From Dysgonomonas sp. ZJ279 (GTDB taxonomy: Bacteria; Bacteroidota; Bacteroidia; Bacteroidales; Dysgonomonadaceae), in NCBI RefSeq assembly GCF_011039205.1, contig NZ_JAAKEL010000022.1, positions 1 to 55,324 of the forward strand: a stretch of 55,324 bases of DNA, read 5' to 3'. Every line of letters begins with the position of its first letter. The first letter of the stretch is position 1. Shown in pieces: positions 8,118 to 18,186 of this stretch. The notes beneath the pieces were generated by a model that saw only the letters and a program-made list of their open reading frames with translations, searched no databases and was not told the DNA's origin. The position numbers and the translations under genes were made by a program.

Positions 8118-9818
8118 ATGAAAATTTTAAAACCCGATCGGACAAAATATCTTCTAATCTTGTTAACTATTGTTTTATTCTCTTGTATAGAAAGTAAGCG
8201 CTCACTTTCGAGCGAATTATTGAGTAAAGCTCAAATTATAGTTGAGCAATATCCTGAAAACGCACTATTGTACTTAGATTCTATACAAACTCCTGAGAGT
8301 GACTTGGACAAGGACGACTATATGCAGTACATTGTGACTTATACACAGGCGAAATATAAAGCAGGTCATGATATAACAAATGATTCCTTAATATTTAAAG
8401 CCCAAAACTACTTCAAAAATAATCCGCAAAAAGCTGGTTTAGCTAACTATGTTGCGGGTTATGTATATTTTGAAAGAAAAATTGATGACAGGGCACTTGA
8501 ATCATATTTGAAGGCTGAGTATTATGCACGTAAAACAAATGATGACCTGTTGATTGCCAGAAGCCTGCATAGCATAGGTAATTTATATTTTATTAAACAA
8601 AGTATGGATTCTGCAATAGTTCGTTATAAAGAGGCGAATAGTTATTATATAAAAACAAAAGGTGCAGAAAAGAATAGGCTCTTACTTTATCAGCAGATTG
8701 GGCGAACATATGAAGATATGCACAATTTAGATAGTGCTTTGGTCTATTTCGAAAAGGGATCGGTGTTGGCAATGCAGCTTAATGACTCCGACTATGAAAC
8801 CACTTTCATTTTTTTAAAGGGTATGGTCTTATGGGAAAAAGAAGACTATAAGCAATCAGAAGAATACTTATATAAGGCTCTCGAAGAAACTAAAAATGAC
8901 GAAGAAGCTTTAAAAATACGCCTTAATTTAGCAAGGTTATATATAAAAATTGGTAAACAAGATGCAGCACAATTTCACATTGACGAGATAAAAAACGGAT
9001 TATCTAAAATTAATGGCAATATCGGATTGCGAAGCGTATATACCTCTTTGGTCGATTTCTATACATTAAATGCAGATTATAAAGAAGCTATATATTACGA
9101 AAAGCTAATAGGGAAGATTAATCAACAAATCAGTGAAGAAAAAGGGTTAGATAAATTAGTCATTGCAGAAGAAAGGCATCAGCGATATATTGTAGACAAA
9201 GAATCTGCTGAAGCTCGCCAAAAATTGATAACAATACTTGGTGTGGTGTTCGGAGTGGCTCTTTTCCTTGTTTTCATAGCCGTTTTGTTATTAAGGAATA
9301 AGCGTCTGAAATTCGAGAAAGAATTAGAAACAAATAAATTGTCAGAGTCCAAAGACAGATTGTTGAGACACAGCGAAGAAAGCCTTTTATTCCTGCAAAG
9401 TATTCATCAGAATATAATTTATGATTGGGCTAAAGTAGAAGAAGAAATAAAAGAACTAGCTAACGAATTCGGAGCAGAAGAACGTCCAATTTTGCTGGAT
9501 AAAATTCAGCAAATTATTGACGAACTCAGAAACAAATCTAACCAACAGTTAATCGAAAATGCGAGAATCCATTTACGTGAAGCCGGTGTTAAAGAACAAA
9601 CAATTAAGAATTTAAACGACAAACAACTGCTGATATTTATCCTCACTTGTTGTGGGTATAACAGGAATGATATGTCGATAATAATGGGTTCGGATGTTGC
9701 TATCGATGATGATGACTTTGCCGTTCAACTAAAAGTCCTGAAAGCGAAACTTAAAAGATTCGGGGTATCGATAGACGAAATGAAACAAGAATCACCCTCA
9801 AAAGAAATGGATAGTTAG
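8118..9818 (+). CDS. TPR lipoprotein/membrane sensor with C-terminal LuxR-like region
   Basis: A 566-residue envelope protein. The signal sequence ends in a lipobox-like LFSC (about residue 23). Residues about 40-340 are tetratricopeptide repeats (for example SLHSIGNLYFIKQSMDSAI and YQQIGRTYEDMHNLDSAL). A transmembrane helix follows (ITILGVVFGVALFLVFIAVLLL, about 370-390), then a coiled coil and a C-terminal region (NDKQLLIFILTCCGYNRNDMSIIMG) that resembles a degenerate LuxR-type HTH. This TPR-TM-HTH order is common in Bacteroidota one-component sensors. Ligand and target genes are unknown. It is monocistronic and ends at a clear terminator. Confidence 0.7.
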   Translation: MKILKPDRTKYLLILLTIVLFSCIESKRSLSSELLSKAQIIVEQYPENALLYLDSIQTPESDLDKDDYMQYIVTYTQAKYKAGHDITNDSLIFKAQNYFKNNPQKAGLANYVAGYVYFERKIDDRALESYLKAEYYARKTNDDLLIARSLHSIGNLYFIKQSMDSAIVRYKEANSYYIKTKGAEKNRLLLYQQIGRTYEDMHNLDSALVYFEKGSVLAMQLNDSDYETTFIFLKGMVLWEKEDYKQSEEYLYKALEETKNDEEALKIRLNLARLYIKIGKQDAAQFHIDEIKNGLSKINGNIGLRSVYTSLVDFYTLNADYKEAIYYEKLIGKINQQISEEKGLDKLVIAEERHQRYIVDKESAEARQKLITILGVVFGVALFLVFIAVLLLRNKRLKFEKELETNKLSESKDRLLRHSEESLLFLQSIHQNIIYDWAKVEEEIKELANEFGAEERPILLDKIQQIIDELRNKSNQQLIENARIHLREAGVKEQTIKNLNDKQLLIFILTCCGYNRNDMSIIMGSDVAIDDDDFAVQLKVLKAKLKRFGVSIDEMKQESPSKEMDS

Positions 9819-9926
9819 TCAGCGTTTTCGAAAAAAAGCAAAAGTAGAGTGCCTGTCAGCAAATCCTTATTTCGAGACATTCTATAAAATCACTATAGTT
9901 GTAGTATAAGCAACAGAGGTATTTTA

Positions 9927-9960
9927 CCCGAATTGGAGGAATCCATTTCGGGCTTTTTTT
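9927..9960 (+). terminator. Intrinsic terminator after the TPR sensor gene
   Basis: CCCGAA-T-TGGA, a GGAA loop and TCCA-T-TTCGGG form a stem with one T-T mismatch, followed by CTTTTTTT. It lies in the 395-base gap before the hexuronate cluster, whose other recognisable element is the promoter box at 10118. Confidence 0.85.
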
Positions 9961-10117
9961 GTTTTACACAAACACAAAAATAGTGCAAATTTAAAAGATC
10001 TGTCTGTTTCTAAAAGCATGTGTAAAGGATAACTTATTGAAAATAAATATTTTATTAGCTGTTAAAAATAGGTGTAAATAAGAGATTAGACAGATCGAAT
10101 GCTTACACAATAATTAG

Positions 10118-10125
10118 TATATTTG
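10118..10125 (+). promoter_or_regulatory. -7 box for the hexuronate cluster
   Basis: TATATTTG fits TAnnTTTG about 90 bases before the first gene of the cluster, leaving a leader of roughly 80 bases. No operator could be identified with confidence. Confidence 0.4.
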
Positions 10126-10214
10126 TATGTGACCGCAATTATAGGGTATAAGTATTTATCTTATAGCTTTGATATGTGTATGCGCATTTAACCTGAATTG
10201 AAGATAAAAACAAC

Positions 10215-11039
10215 ATGAAGCACATGAAGACAGATTTGTTTAATATCCAAGATAAAGTAATTCTTATCACAGGAGGCTATGGAGTTTTGGGAACAAGCAT
10301 TTCCAAATATCTGGCAGCACAAGGAGCCAAAGTTGTAGTACTTGGACGAAACAAAATAAAGGGTGATGCTCTTGCGAAAGAGATAAAAGCTGGCGGAGGC
10401 GAAGCCCTTTTCTTAGAATCTGACGTGATGGCCGAAGAAGTCCTCATTCGGAACAGAGAAGATATTCTGAAGAAGTATGGTAAAATCGATGTACTTATCA
10501 ATGCGGCAGGAGGTAATATGCCGGGTGCGACCATTGGCCCCGACAAAAATATTTTTGACCTCAAATTAGATGATTTCAAAACAGTAGTAGACCTCAATCT
10601 TTTTGGTACGGCATTACCTACGTCTGTTTTTGCCAAAGCTATGGTCGATGGTGGCGAAGGTAATATTGTCAACTTCTCGTCTATGTCGGCACTCCGTCCA
10701 TTGACACGTGTTGCCGGTTATGGTGCAGCCAAAGCGGCAGTGTCTAACTATACGCAATATATGGCTGGCGAATTGGCGACTAAGTTTGGCGAAAAATTCA
10801 GAGTGAACGCACTTGCCCCCGGTTTTTTCCTGACAGAACAAAACAGAGCTCTTTTGACAAATCCCGACGGATCGTTTACCGACAGAGGTAAAACGATTAT
10901 AGCGCATACTCCATTTCGTAGATTTGGCGAAGCCGAAGAACTGCATGGAGCGATTCACTTTCTGGTAAGCGATGCTTCTAAATTTGTAACAGGGACTGTA
11001 CTTGTTGTAGATGGAGGATTCAACGCATTTTCTATTTAA
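10215..11039 (+). CDS. SDR oxidoreductase, probable D-mannonate (fructuronate) reductase
   Basis: A 274-residue short-chain dehydrogenase. The Rossmann nucleotide motif is TGGYGVLG near residue 19, NAAGG lies around residue 96, and the catalytic Ser and YxxxK are in NFSSMSA and YGAAK (about 172-176). Its place directly before mannonate dehydratase and uronate isomerase argues that it interconverts D-fructuronate and D-mannonate with NAD(P)H. It would replace the unrelated long-chain UxuB enzyme found in enterobacteria. Start at 10215; an ATG three codons later is an alternative. The gap to uxuA is 17 bases. The specific substrate is inference from context. Confidence 0.8.
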   Translation: MKHMKTDLFNIQDKVILITGGYGVLGTSISKYLAAQGAKVVVLGRNKIKGDALAKEIKAGGGEALFLESDVMAEEVLIRNREDILKKYGKIDVLINAAGGNMPGATIGPDKNIFDLKLDDFKTVVDLNLFGTALPTSVFAKAMVDGGEGNIVNFSSMSALRPLTRVAGYGAAKAAVSNYTQYMAGELATKFGEKFRVNALAPGFFLTEQNRALLTNPDGSFTDRGKTIIAHTPFRRFGEAEELHGAIHFLVSDASKFVTGTVLVVDGGFNAFSI

Positions 11040-11056
11040 GATAAAACAAAAAAAAC

Positions 11057-12229
11057 ATGATACTAAGTGAGCAAACATGGAGATGGTATGGTCCCAACGA
11101 TCCTGTATCGTTACCTGATATCAGGCAAGCCGGAGCGACAGGAATTGTAACGGCGCTTCACCATATCAAAAATGGAGAAGTGTGGACTGTGGAAGAAATT
11201 GAAAAACGCAAACAGACGATAGAAGATGCAGGGCTTACTTGGTCTGTAGTCGAAAGTATCCCTGTACACGAGCATATAAAGACGCAGGAAGGAGATTACA
11301 AAAAGTATATAGAAAACTATAAAGAAAGCATCCGTAATCTGGCTAAATGTGGCGTGAAGATTATCACCTACAATTTTATGCCTGTATTAGACTGGACTCG
11401 TACCGACCTCGCCTTCACAATGCCCGACGGCTCTAAAGCATTACGTTTCGAAAAGGATGCTTTTATGGCATTTGACTTGTATATCTTAAAGCGCCCTGAT
11501 GCCGAAAAAAGTTATATAGAAGAAGAACAGGCAAGAGCAAAGAAACGTTTCGAAAGCATGTCGCAGGCTGACAGAGATCTGATTGTCAATAATATGATTG
11601 CAGGCTTACCGGGAGCAGAAGAGAGTTTTACTTTAGAAGAATTTCAAAAACAGTTGGATAGATACAATAATGTGAGCGAAGACCGATTGAGACAAAATCT
11701 TATCGACTTCCTCAAAGAGATAGCACCTGTTGCCGATGAGGTAGGGGCTAAATTGGCTATTCATCCCGACGATCCTCCTTATGCTATTCTTGGATTGCCC
11801 CGTATACTTAGTACGAAATCGGATTTTCAGGCATTAGTAGAAGCTGTGCCTAACGAGTCTAATGGTCTGTGTTTTTGCACAGGCTCATTCGGTGTACGTG
11901 CTGACAACGATCTGCCTGAAATGATTGTGGAACTGGGGGACAGAATCAATTTTGTACATCTTCGTTCTACCAAACGTGACGATCAGGGCAATTTTTACGA
12001 GGCCAATCACTTAGAAGGTGATGTAGATATGTATGGAGTAATGAAAGGCTTTCTCGAAATACAAAACAAACATGGAATTTCTATTCCATTCCGTCCCGAT
12101 CACGGTCACCAAATGTTAGACGACTTGAACAAGAAAACCAATCCTGGTTATTCAGCGATAGGTCGTTTACGTGGTCTAGCTGAACTGCGCGGACTAGAAA
12201 TGGGAATAGCGAAAACACTTTATAAATAA
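11057..12229 (+). CDS. uxuA: Mannonate dehydratase
   Basis: UxuA dehydrates D-mannonate to 2-keto-3-deoxygluconate in glucuronate breakdown. The 390-residue length is normal, and the sequence is the xylose-isomerase-like barrel of the family: [20 protein letters not shown] at the start, [21 protein letters not shown] near residue 110, AIHPDDPPY near residue 230, and the late metal-ligand region FRPDHGHQM near residue 350. It lies between the SDR reductase (17 bases upstream) and uxaC (13 bases downstream), so the three enzymes are almost certainly one operon. The downstream KDG kinase and aldolase are not in the window. Confidence 0.95.
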   Translation: MILSEQTWRWYGPNDPVSLPDIRQAGATGIVTALHHIKNGEVWTVEEIEKRKQTIEDAGLTWSVVESIPVHEHIKTQEGDYKKYIENYKESIRNLAKCGVKIITYNFMPVLDWTRTDLAFTMPDGSKALRFEKDAFMAFDLYILKRPDAEKSYIEEEQARAKKRFESMSQADRDLIVNNMIAGLPGAEESFTLEEFQKQLDRYNNVSEDRLRQNLIDFLKEIAPVADEVGAKLAIHPDDPPYAILGLPRILSTKSDFQALVEAVPNESNGLCFCTGSFGVRADNDLPEMIVELGDRINFVHLRSTKRDDQGNFYEANHLEGDVDMYGVMKGFLEIQNKHGISIPFRPDHGHQMLDDLNKKTNPGYSAIGRLRGLAELRGLEMGIAKTLYK

Positions 12230-12242
12230 AGGAGAGAATACC

Positions 12243-13649
12243 ATGAAAGATTTTTTAGACGATAACTTTGTATTAGAGAATAGTGTGGCTGAATTGCTCT
12301 ATCATCAACATGCCAAGCATCAGCCCATCATAGATTACCATTGTCACCTCGATCCTAAAATGATTGCCAAAGATTATCAGTTCGACAATCTGGGCGAAAT
12401 CTGGCTGGGGGGCGATCATTATAAATGGCGTGCATTGAGAGCCAATGGGGTAGACGAGCGATATATAACAGGAAAAGAGACTACCGATTGGGAGAAATTT
12501 GAAAAATGGGCAGAAACTGTACCTTATACCATGCGCAATCCACTTTATCATTGGACGCACTTGGAATTAAAAACAGCTTTCGGAATCACTAAACTTCTTA
12601 AACCCGAAACCGCAAAAGAAATATATGATGAGTGCACAGAGAAACTTCGCACTAAAGAATTTTCGGCTCGTGGCTTGATGAAGCATTACAAAGTTGAGGT
12701 AGTTTGTACAACTGATGATCCGGCTGATTCTTTGGAGCATCATCTCGCTTTGAAGAAAGAAGGTTTTGAGATAAAAGTACTTCCTACTTGGCGACCCGAT
12801 AGGGCTATGGCTGTCGAAAATCCTACTCAATTCAGAGCCTACATGGAAAAACTGTCTCAAGCATCGGGTGTATCTATTTCTAATTTTACCGATCTGCTGA
12901 CTGCACTTCGCAAACGCCACGACTTTTTTGCAGAGGTTGGCTGTAAACTGTCAGATCATGGAATAGCTCATTTTTTTGCAGAAGATTATACAAATGCAGA
13001 AATTGACAGGATATTCAATAAAGTATATGGAGGGAATGAACTTACAATCGAAGAATGCTTGAAATTTAAATCGGCTCTGCTCTACGAAGGTGCTGTTATG
13101 GATTGGGAAAAAGGCTGGACGCAGCAATTTCATTTTGGAGTAGTTCGAAACAATAGTAGTCGCTTATTTAATAAACTTGGAGCAGATGTTGGCGGAGATT
13201 CAATCGCCGATTTTTCGCAAGCCCTCAATATGGCTAAATTTCTGGATAGGCTCGATTCAAAAGATAAACTCGCTAAAACAATACTTTATAATCTCAATCC
13301 CCGTGATAACGATCTGGTAGCTACTATGGTCGGTAACTTTCAGGATGGCACTGTTGCAGGCAAAATTCAGTTCGGTTCGGGTTGGTGGTTTCTCGATCAG
13401 AAAGATGGTATGGAAGCACAGATAAACTCGTTATCTAATCAAGGGTTGTTGAGCCGTTTTGTGGGTATGCTCACCGATTCACGTAGTTTCTTGTCATACC
13501 CCCGCCACGAATATTTTCGTCGTATTCTTTGCAATCTTATCGGCAGAGATGTTGAAAAAGGATTTTTACCCGCTTCCGAGATCGAATTTCTAGGTAAGAT
13601 GGTCGAGAATATATCATACTATAATGCAAAGAATTTCTTTAAATTCTGA
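12243..13649 (+). CDS. uxaC: Glucuronate (uronate) isomerase
   Basis: UxaC converts D-glucuronate to D-fructuronate and D-galacturonate to D-tagaturonate. It is 468 residues, the usual length. The amidohydrolase-like metal motif DYHCHLDP appears near residue 31, with other family signatures CTTDDPADSL, FGSGWWF and SRSFLSYPRHEYFRRIL near the C-terminus. It is the third gene of the hexuronate operon, with a 13-base gap from uxuA and a GGAG ribosome binding site at 12231-12234. The transporter follows 90 bases later. Together these genes would take glucuronate to 2-keto-3-deoxygluconate. Confidence 0.95.
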   Translation: MKDFLDDNFVLENSVAELLYHQHAKHQPIIDYHCHLDPKMIAKDYQFDNLGEIWLGGDHYKWRALRANGVDERYITGKETTDWEKFEKWAETVPYTMRNPLYHWTHLELKTAFGITKLLKPETAKEIYDECTEKLRTKEFSARGLMKHYKVEVVCTTDDPADSLEHHLALKKEGFEIKVLPTWRPDRAMAVENPTQFRAYMEKLSQASGVSISNFTDLLTALRKRHDFFAEVGCKLSDHGIAHFFAEDYTNAEIDRIFNKVYGGNELTIEECLKFKSALLYEGAVMDWEKGWTQQFHFGVVRNNSSRLFNKLGADVGGDSIADFSQALNMAKFLDRLDSKDKLAKTILYNLNPRDNDLVATMVGNFQDGTVAGKIQFGSGWWFLDQKDGMEAQINSLSNQGLLSRFVGMLTDSRSFLSYPRHEYFRRILCNLIGRDVEKGFLPASEIEFLGKMVENISYYNAKNFFKF

Positions 13650-13739
13650 TTAACAATTAGCATGAGGAAAATAGCATACAGAAGCACGTTTGTTATCTTT
13701 TAAAAAGTGAAATAAAAAGGAAACCTAAATCTAATAATT

Positions 13740-15200
13740 ATGAATAAAATACTACATGCTGCCAACGATACCATGACCAAATACAGGTGGAAAGTCTGTG
13801 CTTTACTATTCTTCGCCACGACTATCAACTACATGGATCGTCAGATTATAGGCTTGCTCAAAAGCGATTTGAGTGCCGAATTCCATTGGTCTGAATCCGA
13901 TTTTGGTTGGATTACGGGTGTATTCTCGATAGTCTATGCCATCAGTATGATTTTTGTCGGCAGTTTTGTAGATAAAGTAGGTACAAAAAAAGGGTATGCT
14001 TATGCTATAAGCCTTTGGTCTTTCGGGGCATGTTTGCATGCAGCTTGCGGACTATTTACAGAATGGTATACAGGTATTGAAAATGCAGAGGGGTTAATAA
14101 ATGCTACCGGTAGTATAGTTCCTGTTATCGCTACTGTCAGTTTGGGTGCTTTCCTTTTTGCTCGTGTAGTCTTAGCTGTGGGCGAAGCGGGAAACTTCCC
14201 TTCGGCTGTAAAAGCTACGGCAGAGTATTTCCCTAAACGAGACCGTTCGTTTGCCACAGGTATTTTCAATTCGGGAGCTAATGTCGGTGCTATTATAGCT
14301 CCGCTATCTGTACCGTTTATTGCAAAAGAATGGGGATGGGAGATTGCATTTCTTATAGTTGGTGCTATCGGATTCGTTTGGTTGGGTTTTTGGTGGTTCC
14401 TATATAAAGAACCGGATAAAAATCCTCATATGAATGATGCAGAACGCAACTACATCAATCAGGATACAATTTTGGAACAAGAGTTGATTGAAAAAGGAGA
14501 GATAGAAGCGCCCGACCCTGAAAAGAAAGAAGAGTCGGTTTCGTTCTTAAAATGTATGAGTTACAGACAAACTTGGTCAGTTTTCTTAGGCAAATTTATA
14601 ACAGACGGTGTGTGGTGGTTCTTTCTTTTCTGGACTCCTGCGTACTTAGACGCTGAATTTGGATTAAAAGGTACACAAATAGCATTGCCTCTCGGAGTAC
14701 TATATACCATCACAGTATTTGGTTCTGTATTAGGCGGTAAATTTCCTACTTATTTCATCAACAAGGGCATGAAACCGTATGAAGGACGTATGCGGGCAAT
14801 GTTATTCATAGCCATGATTCCGCTAGTTGTATTATTTGCTCAGCCGTTGGCACATCTCGAATTTTTAGGAGATTATGGATATTGGATTCCTGTGATATTG
14901 ATAGGGATCGGTTGTGCAGGACATCAGGCATGGTCGGCAAATATCTATACGGCAGGTAGTGATATGTTTCCCAAGAAAGCGGTTGCTTCTATTACATCGG
15001 CTACAGGCTTGGCAGGAGGAGTAAGTTCATTTCTCCTGATGATTATCAGTGGTCAACTATTCGACCATGCAAGAGATGTTTGGGGAGATATATCATTGGG
15101 ATATTCTATCGTATTCGGATATTGTGCCGTAGCCTATCTTTTAGGATGGGTGGTAATGAAAACACTTGCACCTAAGTTTAAGCCGATAACTGATCTGTAA
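13740..15200 (+). CDS. exuT: MFS hexuronate transporter (ExuT-like)
   Basis: A 486-residue major facilitator with about 12 transmembrane segments. The N-terminus has the anion:cation symporter/ExuT signature: TTINYMDRQIIGLL, then FGWITGVFSIVYA. VGEAGNFPSAVKATAEYFPKRDRSFATG is also characteristic of hexuronate and related acid-sugar symporters. A long charged central loop (about residues 240-275) separates the two halves. Its position last in the uxu/uxa cluster supports glucuronate or galacturonate uptake at the inner membrane; substrate preference cannot be read from sequence. A strong stem follows 43 bases after the stop. Confidence 0.88.
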   Translation: MNKILHAANDTMTKYRWKVCALLFFATTINYMDRQIIGLLKSDLSAEFHWSESDFGWITGVFSIVYAISMIFVGSFVDKVGTKKGYAYAISLWSFGACLHAACGLFTEWYTGIENAEGLINATGSIVPVIATVSLGAFLFARVVLAVGEAGNFPSAVKATAEYFPKRDRSFATGIFNSGANVGAIIAPLSVPFIAKEWGWEIAFLIVGAIGFVWLGFWWFLYKEPDKNPHMNDAERNYINQDTILEQELIEKGEIEAPDPEKKEESVSFLKCMSYRQTWSVFLGKFITDGVWWFFLFWTPAYLDAEFGLKGTQIALPLGVLYTITVFGSVLGGKFPTYFINKGMKPYEGRMRAMLFIAMIPLVVLFAQPLAHLEFLGDYGYWIPVILIGIGCAGHQAWSANIYTAGSDMFPKKAVASITSATGLAGGVSSFLLMIISGQLFDHARDVWGDISLGYSIVFGYCAVAYLLGWVVMKTLAPKFKPITDL

Positions 15201-15242
15201 TATTTAGTGTTATTCGAAAATCACTATATTATTGAATGAATA

Positions 15243-15289
15243 AGGAAGGCGCTTGTTATTTTACCACTGTCAATAACAAACGCCTTCCT
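15243..15289. terminator. Bidirectional terminator between exuT and the FISUMP gene
   Basis: AGGAAGGCG-C-TTGTTATT (15243-15260) pairs with AATAACAA-A-CGCCTTCCT (15272-15289), 17 of 18 pairs, around an 11-base loop. It sits between convergent genes and could serve both strands, although neither side has a long T-run. Confidence 0.75.
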
Positions 15290-15354
15290 ATATATAAAAT
15301 ACTAAACAAAAATTATCTCTTTTTGCGAAAAAGTGGATTCTTCCGATTAAAGAG

Positions 15355-16710
15355 TTAGTTTCTCTTACACCTAACCGAGTGCATGGCGTTCCGCGCAGAG
15401 TTGTTCCAGCGGTATCCCTTAGCCTCGGTATTCTGGAGACTCCGACGCCAAGCCAAAGTTGCGCTAGAATTGCTACTAGACCACCAATAGCCTTGCGTGC
15501 CGAATTTGTTCGAGCTATCACTGTTACCGGAAAGAAGGCCGTTGAAGCCGCCTTGCGTTACAGGATTGGATGTGCCGCCAGTGGCGGTGGTTCCGTCGGC
15601 AGATGTAGTGGATTTCATAGCAGTACCATGGGTTGTGCCACGCCAACTGTAAAGAGCGTAGTCTAATATATTAGCACTACCGATATTAGGCGTAGTACTG
15701 AAAAGAGATGTGTTAATGATAATCGCATTCTCCAGATTAGTCCACTCCCTGTCGCTCGGTAAATGCCATCCCGAAGGGCAGATACCCTGTCTTTGAGTTC
15801 CTTCGGCAAGTTCACCTTCACTAACTGTACCTTCCTGACCCGTCGCTCCACCCTTGCCATTAGTGGCTGCCGCCCAATTATAAAGTACACCTAACGTGTT
15901 TTTATTGGCAGATACTTTATTGGGGTAACCAAAATAGGTTTCAGAATGACTGTAAGTATAATTTTCGGTCAGAATCAAAATAATATCGCCGTTATCACGC
16001 ACAGGGTCGATAACCTCGGCACGAAGATTATCATTCATCCATACACCATCTTCAAAATAGTCGCCTGTTTCAATTGTAGTGACAGCGTTGCCGGAGACAA
16101 GAGTATTGCTGCATGAATAATTTTCCTGTACCTCATAAGTCTTGGTACGATTAGCCAGACCGACATAAAAGCGGGTATAATTGTAGGTCTGTGGCGTATC
16201 GCCCCCACGGCTGTCGGTAAATGTGCCGATATAGCCTAAAGGGTATTGGCTGCGGTCTTTATCGGCAGGCCAATTTGTAGGCGAATTCGGATCAAGGAAC
16301 GTAAAACCATTTAATTTATCCGATTTAAGAATCTTGCTGCCGACAGGTTGTATAGGATAGGGGATAAGCGACTCCCATTTTTCCCCAGTCCATAGGTGAA
16401 GCCCGGGACAGATACGATTGGCTGTTTCTTGTGTAGTAGTATTGTAAACCATCAGACCGACATGAGAGGCTTTTAGTGTCTCATAATCAGTTTCACTACC
16501 TGTGAGCATAGGGTAAAGATTGGTTAAATCACTAAGTGGTACACGAGGCATACCTAGCCCCTTAGTGGACATACCTTCCTTGTTTTCCTTCAGATCGAGC
16601 AGAGCGCCTGCTGAAGGAGCTTCGCCACTACCGATTGTTACCTGGGCATTCACCTTCCACGACAATAAAAAGGCAGTAATTAGCACATAAAATAGTTTTG
16701 TCTTCCTCAT
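15355..16710 (-). CDS. Secreted FISUMP-domain (Fib_succ_major) protein
   Basis: From the ATG at 16708-16710 the product is 451 residues with a clear signal peptide (MRKTKLFYVLITAFLLSWKVNAQ). The N-terminal mature part (VTIGSGEAPSAGALLDLKE) is typical of Bacteroidota surface proteins. The C-terminal two thirds carry the Fib_succ_major paralogous domain: GVLYNWAAAT, GICPSGWHLPSDREWTNLE, GYWWSSSNSS and a final SVRCKR. Its function is probably surface binding, but no ligand is known. The open frame runs in phase a further 480 bases upstream through a (GA)32 repeat to an ATG at 17190, which would give 611 residues. I prefer 16710 because the signal peptide starts there. Confidence 0.75.
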   Translation of the reverse strand: MRKTKLFYVLITAFLLSWKVNAQVTIGSGEAPSAGALLDLKENKEGMSTKGLGMPRVPLSDLTNLYPMLTGSETDYETLKASHVGLMVYNTTTQETANRICPGLHLWTGEKWESLIPYPIQPVGSKILKSDKLNGFTFLDPNSPTNWPADKDRSQYPLGYIGTFTDSRGGDTPQTYNYTRFYVGLANRTKTYEVQENYSCSNTLVSGNAVTTIETGDYFEDGVWMNDNLRAEVIDPVRDNGDIILILTENYTYSHSETYFGYPNKVSANKNTLGVLYNWAAATNGKGGATGQEGTVSEGELAEGTQRQGICPSGWHLPSDREWTNLENAIIINTSLFSTTPNIGSANILDYALYSWRGTTHGTAMKSTTSADGTTATGGTSNPVTQGGFNGLLSGNSDSSNKFGTQGYWWSSSNSSATLAWRRSLQNTEAKGYRWNNSARNAMHSVRCKRN

Positions 16711-17041
16711 AAAGTTTTTGAATAAAGTTTTTAATTTGAGCAAATTATAGTTCGCATAAAGCAGACAGGGCTGCTTAGATGTTAAGATTGTTAAGTAATC
16801 CACGATTTTGAATATAGGCATGTAAAGTCTGTCAACTACATACTTTTGGTTGGCAGCATAAAAAATAAGGGCACACTCAATGCAGCATACCCTTTTAGTA
16901 GAAATAAATATATATAGAAAGTTTGTTTTATAATTTTTATTGTGTAATATATACGCAATATGCGAAAAGAGATGGTAACGAATAACAAAAGGAGAATTGT
17001 TATTACAAATTAGAAAAAATAAAAACAGGTAGATTAGTAGA

Positions 17042-17111
<70 letters not shown>

Positions 17112-17537
17112 ATAAAATATAGCTAACCTCCAAATTTTCAGCGGAAAAGATGGAGGAAATAGCTATTTTATTTCGAGATAAATTGTTCATTTTATTTGTC
17201 TTATTTATATATCCTTAACGGTTGTAAATATAATTATATATTTTAAATTTATCAAATAGATAAACATTAAATAAAGTATCTATGAGTTGATACCCAGTTT
17301 TCTTTTTCAGCTTTTTTTGTCATTACGATACACAGCTAAGATCTCCTGCTATTCCTTAGGTATAGAATGAATAGATGGCTTCTTTCAAATCGTGATGATA
17401 GATTCGAATCGAGATTTTATTGTTCTTTTCCCTATACTGAACTCACGTTAATTATCCAAAATGTGATTATGTTATTTTTTCTCCCTTTAAAATAACATAA
17501 TATTTACTCATCGTTATATCTGATAGATATTATTTCC

Positions 17538-17545
17538 TATTTTTG
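17538..17545 (+). promoter_or_regulatory. -7 box upstream of aroK
   Basis: TATTTTTG fits TAnnTTTG and lies about 120 bases before the aroK ATG at 17665. Confidence 0.4.
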
Positions 17546-17664
17546 TGTAATAGCTTAGACTATATTAAGGTCGCAGACCTAAATTATTGCTATCCAAGTA
17601 TAAAAAAGATTGGTAGTTATAGCTTCAAAATGCGACATTAAATGCATTCTTTTACTTATATGAA

Positions 17665-18186
17665 ATGAAAAGAATTTTTTTAATCGGATATATGGGAACC
17701 GGTAAGACCACCGCCGGACGCGAATTAGCAAAAGCTTTGGGAGTGGAGTTTGTCGATATAGACCATTTCATTCAAGCTCGCTATTTAAAGTCAGTCAGTC
17801 AGTTATTTGAAGATGTAGGCGAAGCCGAATTCCGAAAGATAGAAAGTAATATACTGAAAGAGGTTGGAGAATTTGAAGATGTTGTTATATCTACGGGTGG
17901 TGGTACGCCTTGTTTTTTTGACAACATAGACTATATGAATCGGGTAGGGACAACAATTTATTTGAAGGCATCGCCCGAAGCTTTATCCTCGCGGCTCAAT
18001 ACATGTAAAGAAAAAAGACCCCTCATAAGAGATAAAAACGAAGAAGAGTTGTATGCTTTCGTGGTAGAAAGTTTGCAAAAGAGGGAGCCGTTCTATTCGA
18101 AAGCCGGTATAATATTCGAAACCGAAGAGCTTGTCAATAGAGAGGATGTGGACAAATATATTCAACAATTAATAGCCAAATTATGA
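17665..18186 (+). CDS. aroK: Shikimate kinase
   Basis: AroK phosphorylates shikimate to shikimate 3-phosphate with ATP, the fifth step of the shikimate pathway. It is 173 residues, the normal size. The Walker A loop is GYMGTGKTT (G8-T16), the shikimate-binding aspartate lies in FVDIDHFI (D33), STGGGTPC near residue 79 is the GGG substrate loop, and KRPLIRD is the LID region. The stop overlaps the start of the next gene (ATGA, 18183-18186), so it is translationally coupled to the secreted protease, an unexpected partner. Confidence 0.95.
   Translation: MKRIFLIGYMGTGKTTAGRELAKALGVEFVDIDHFIQARYLKSVSQLFEDVGEAEFRKIESNILKEVGEFEDVVISTGGGTPCFFDNIDYMNRVGTTIYLKASPEALSSRLNTCKEKRPLIRDKNEEELYAFVVESLQKREPFYSKAGIIFETEELVNREDVDKYIQQLIAKL

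Noticed and set aside
10614-11078. A 154-residue minus-strand frame across the SDR/uxuA junction
   Set aside because: Opposite strand of two clear genes, no domain, Cys- and Arg-rich artefact of reverse reading.
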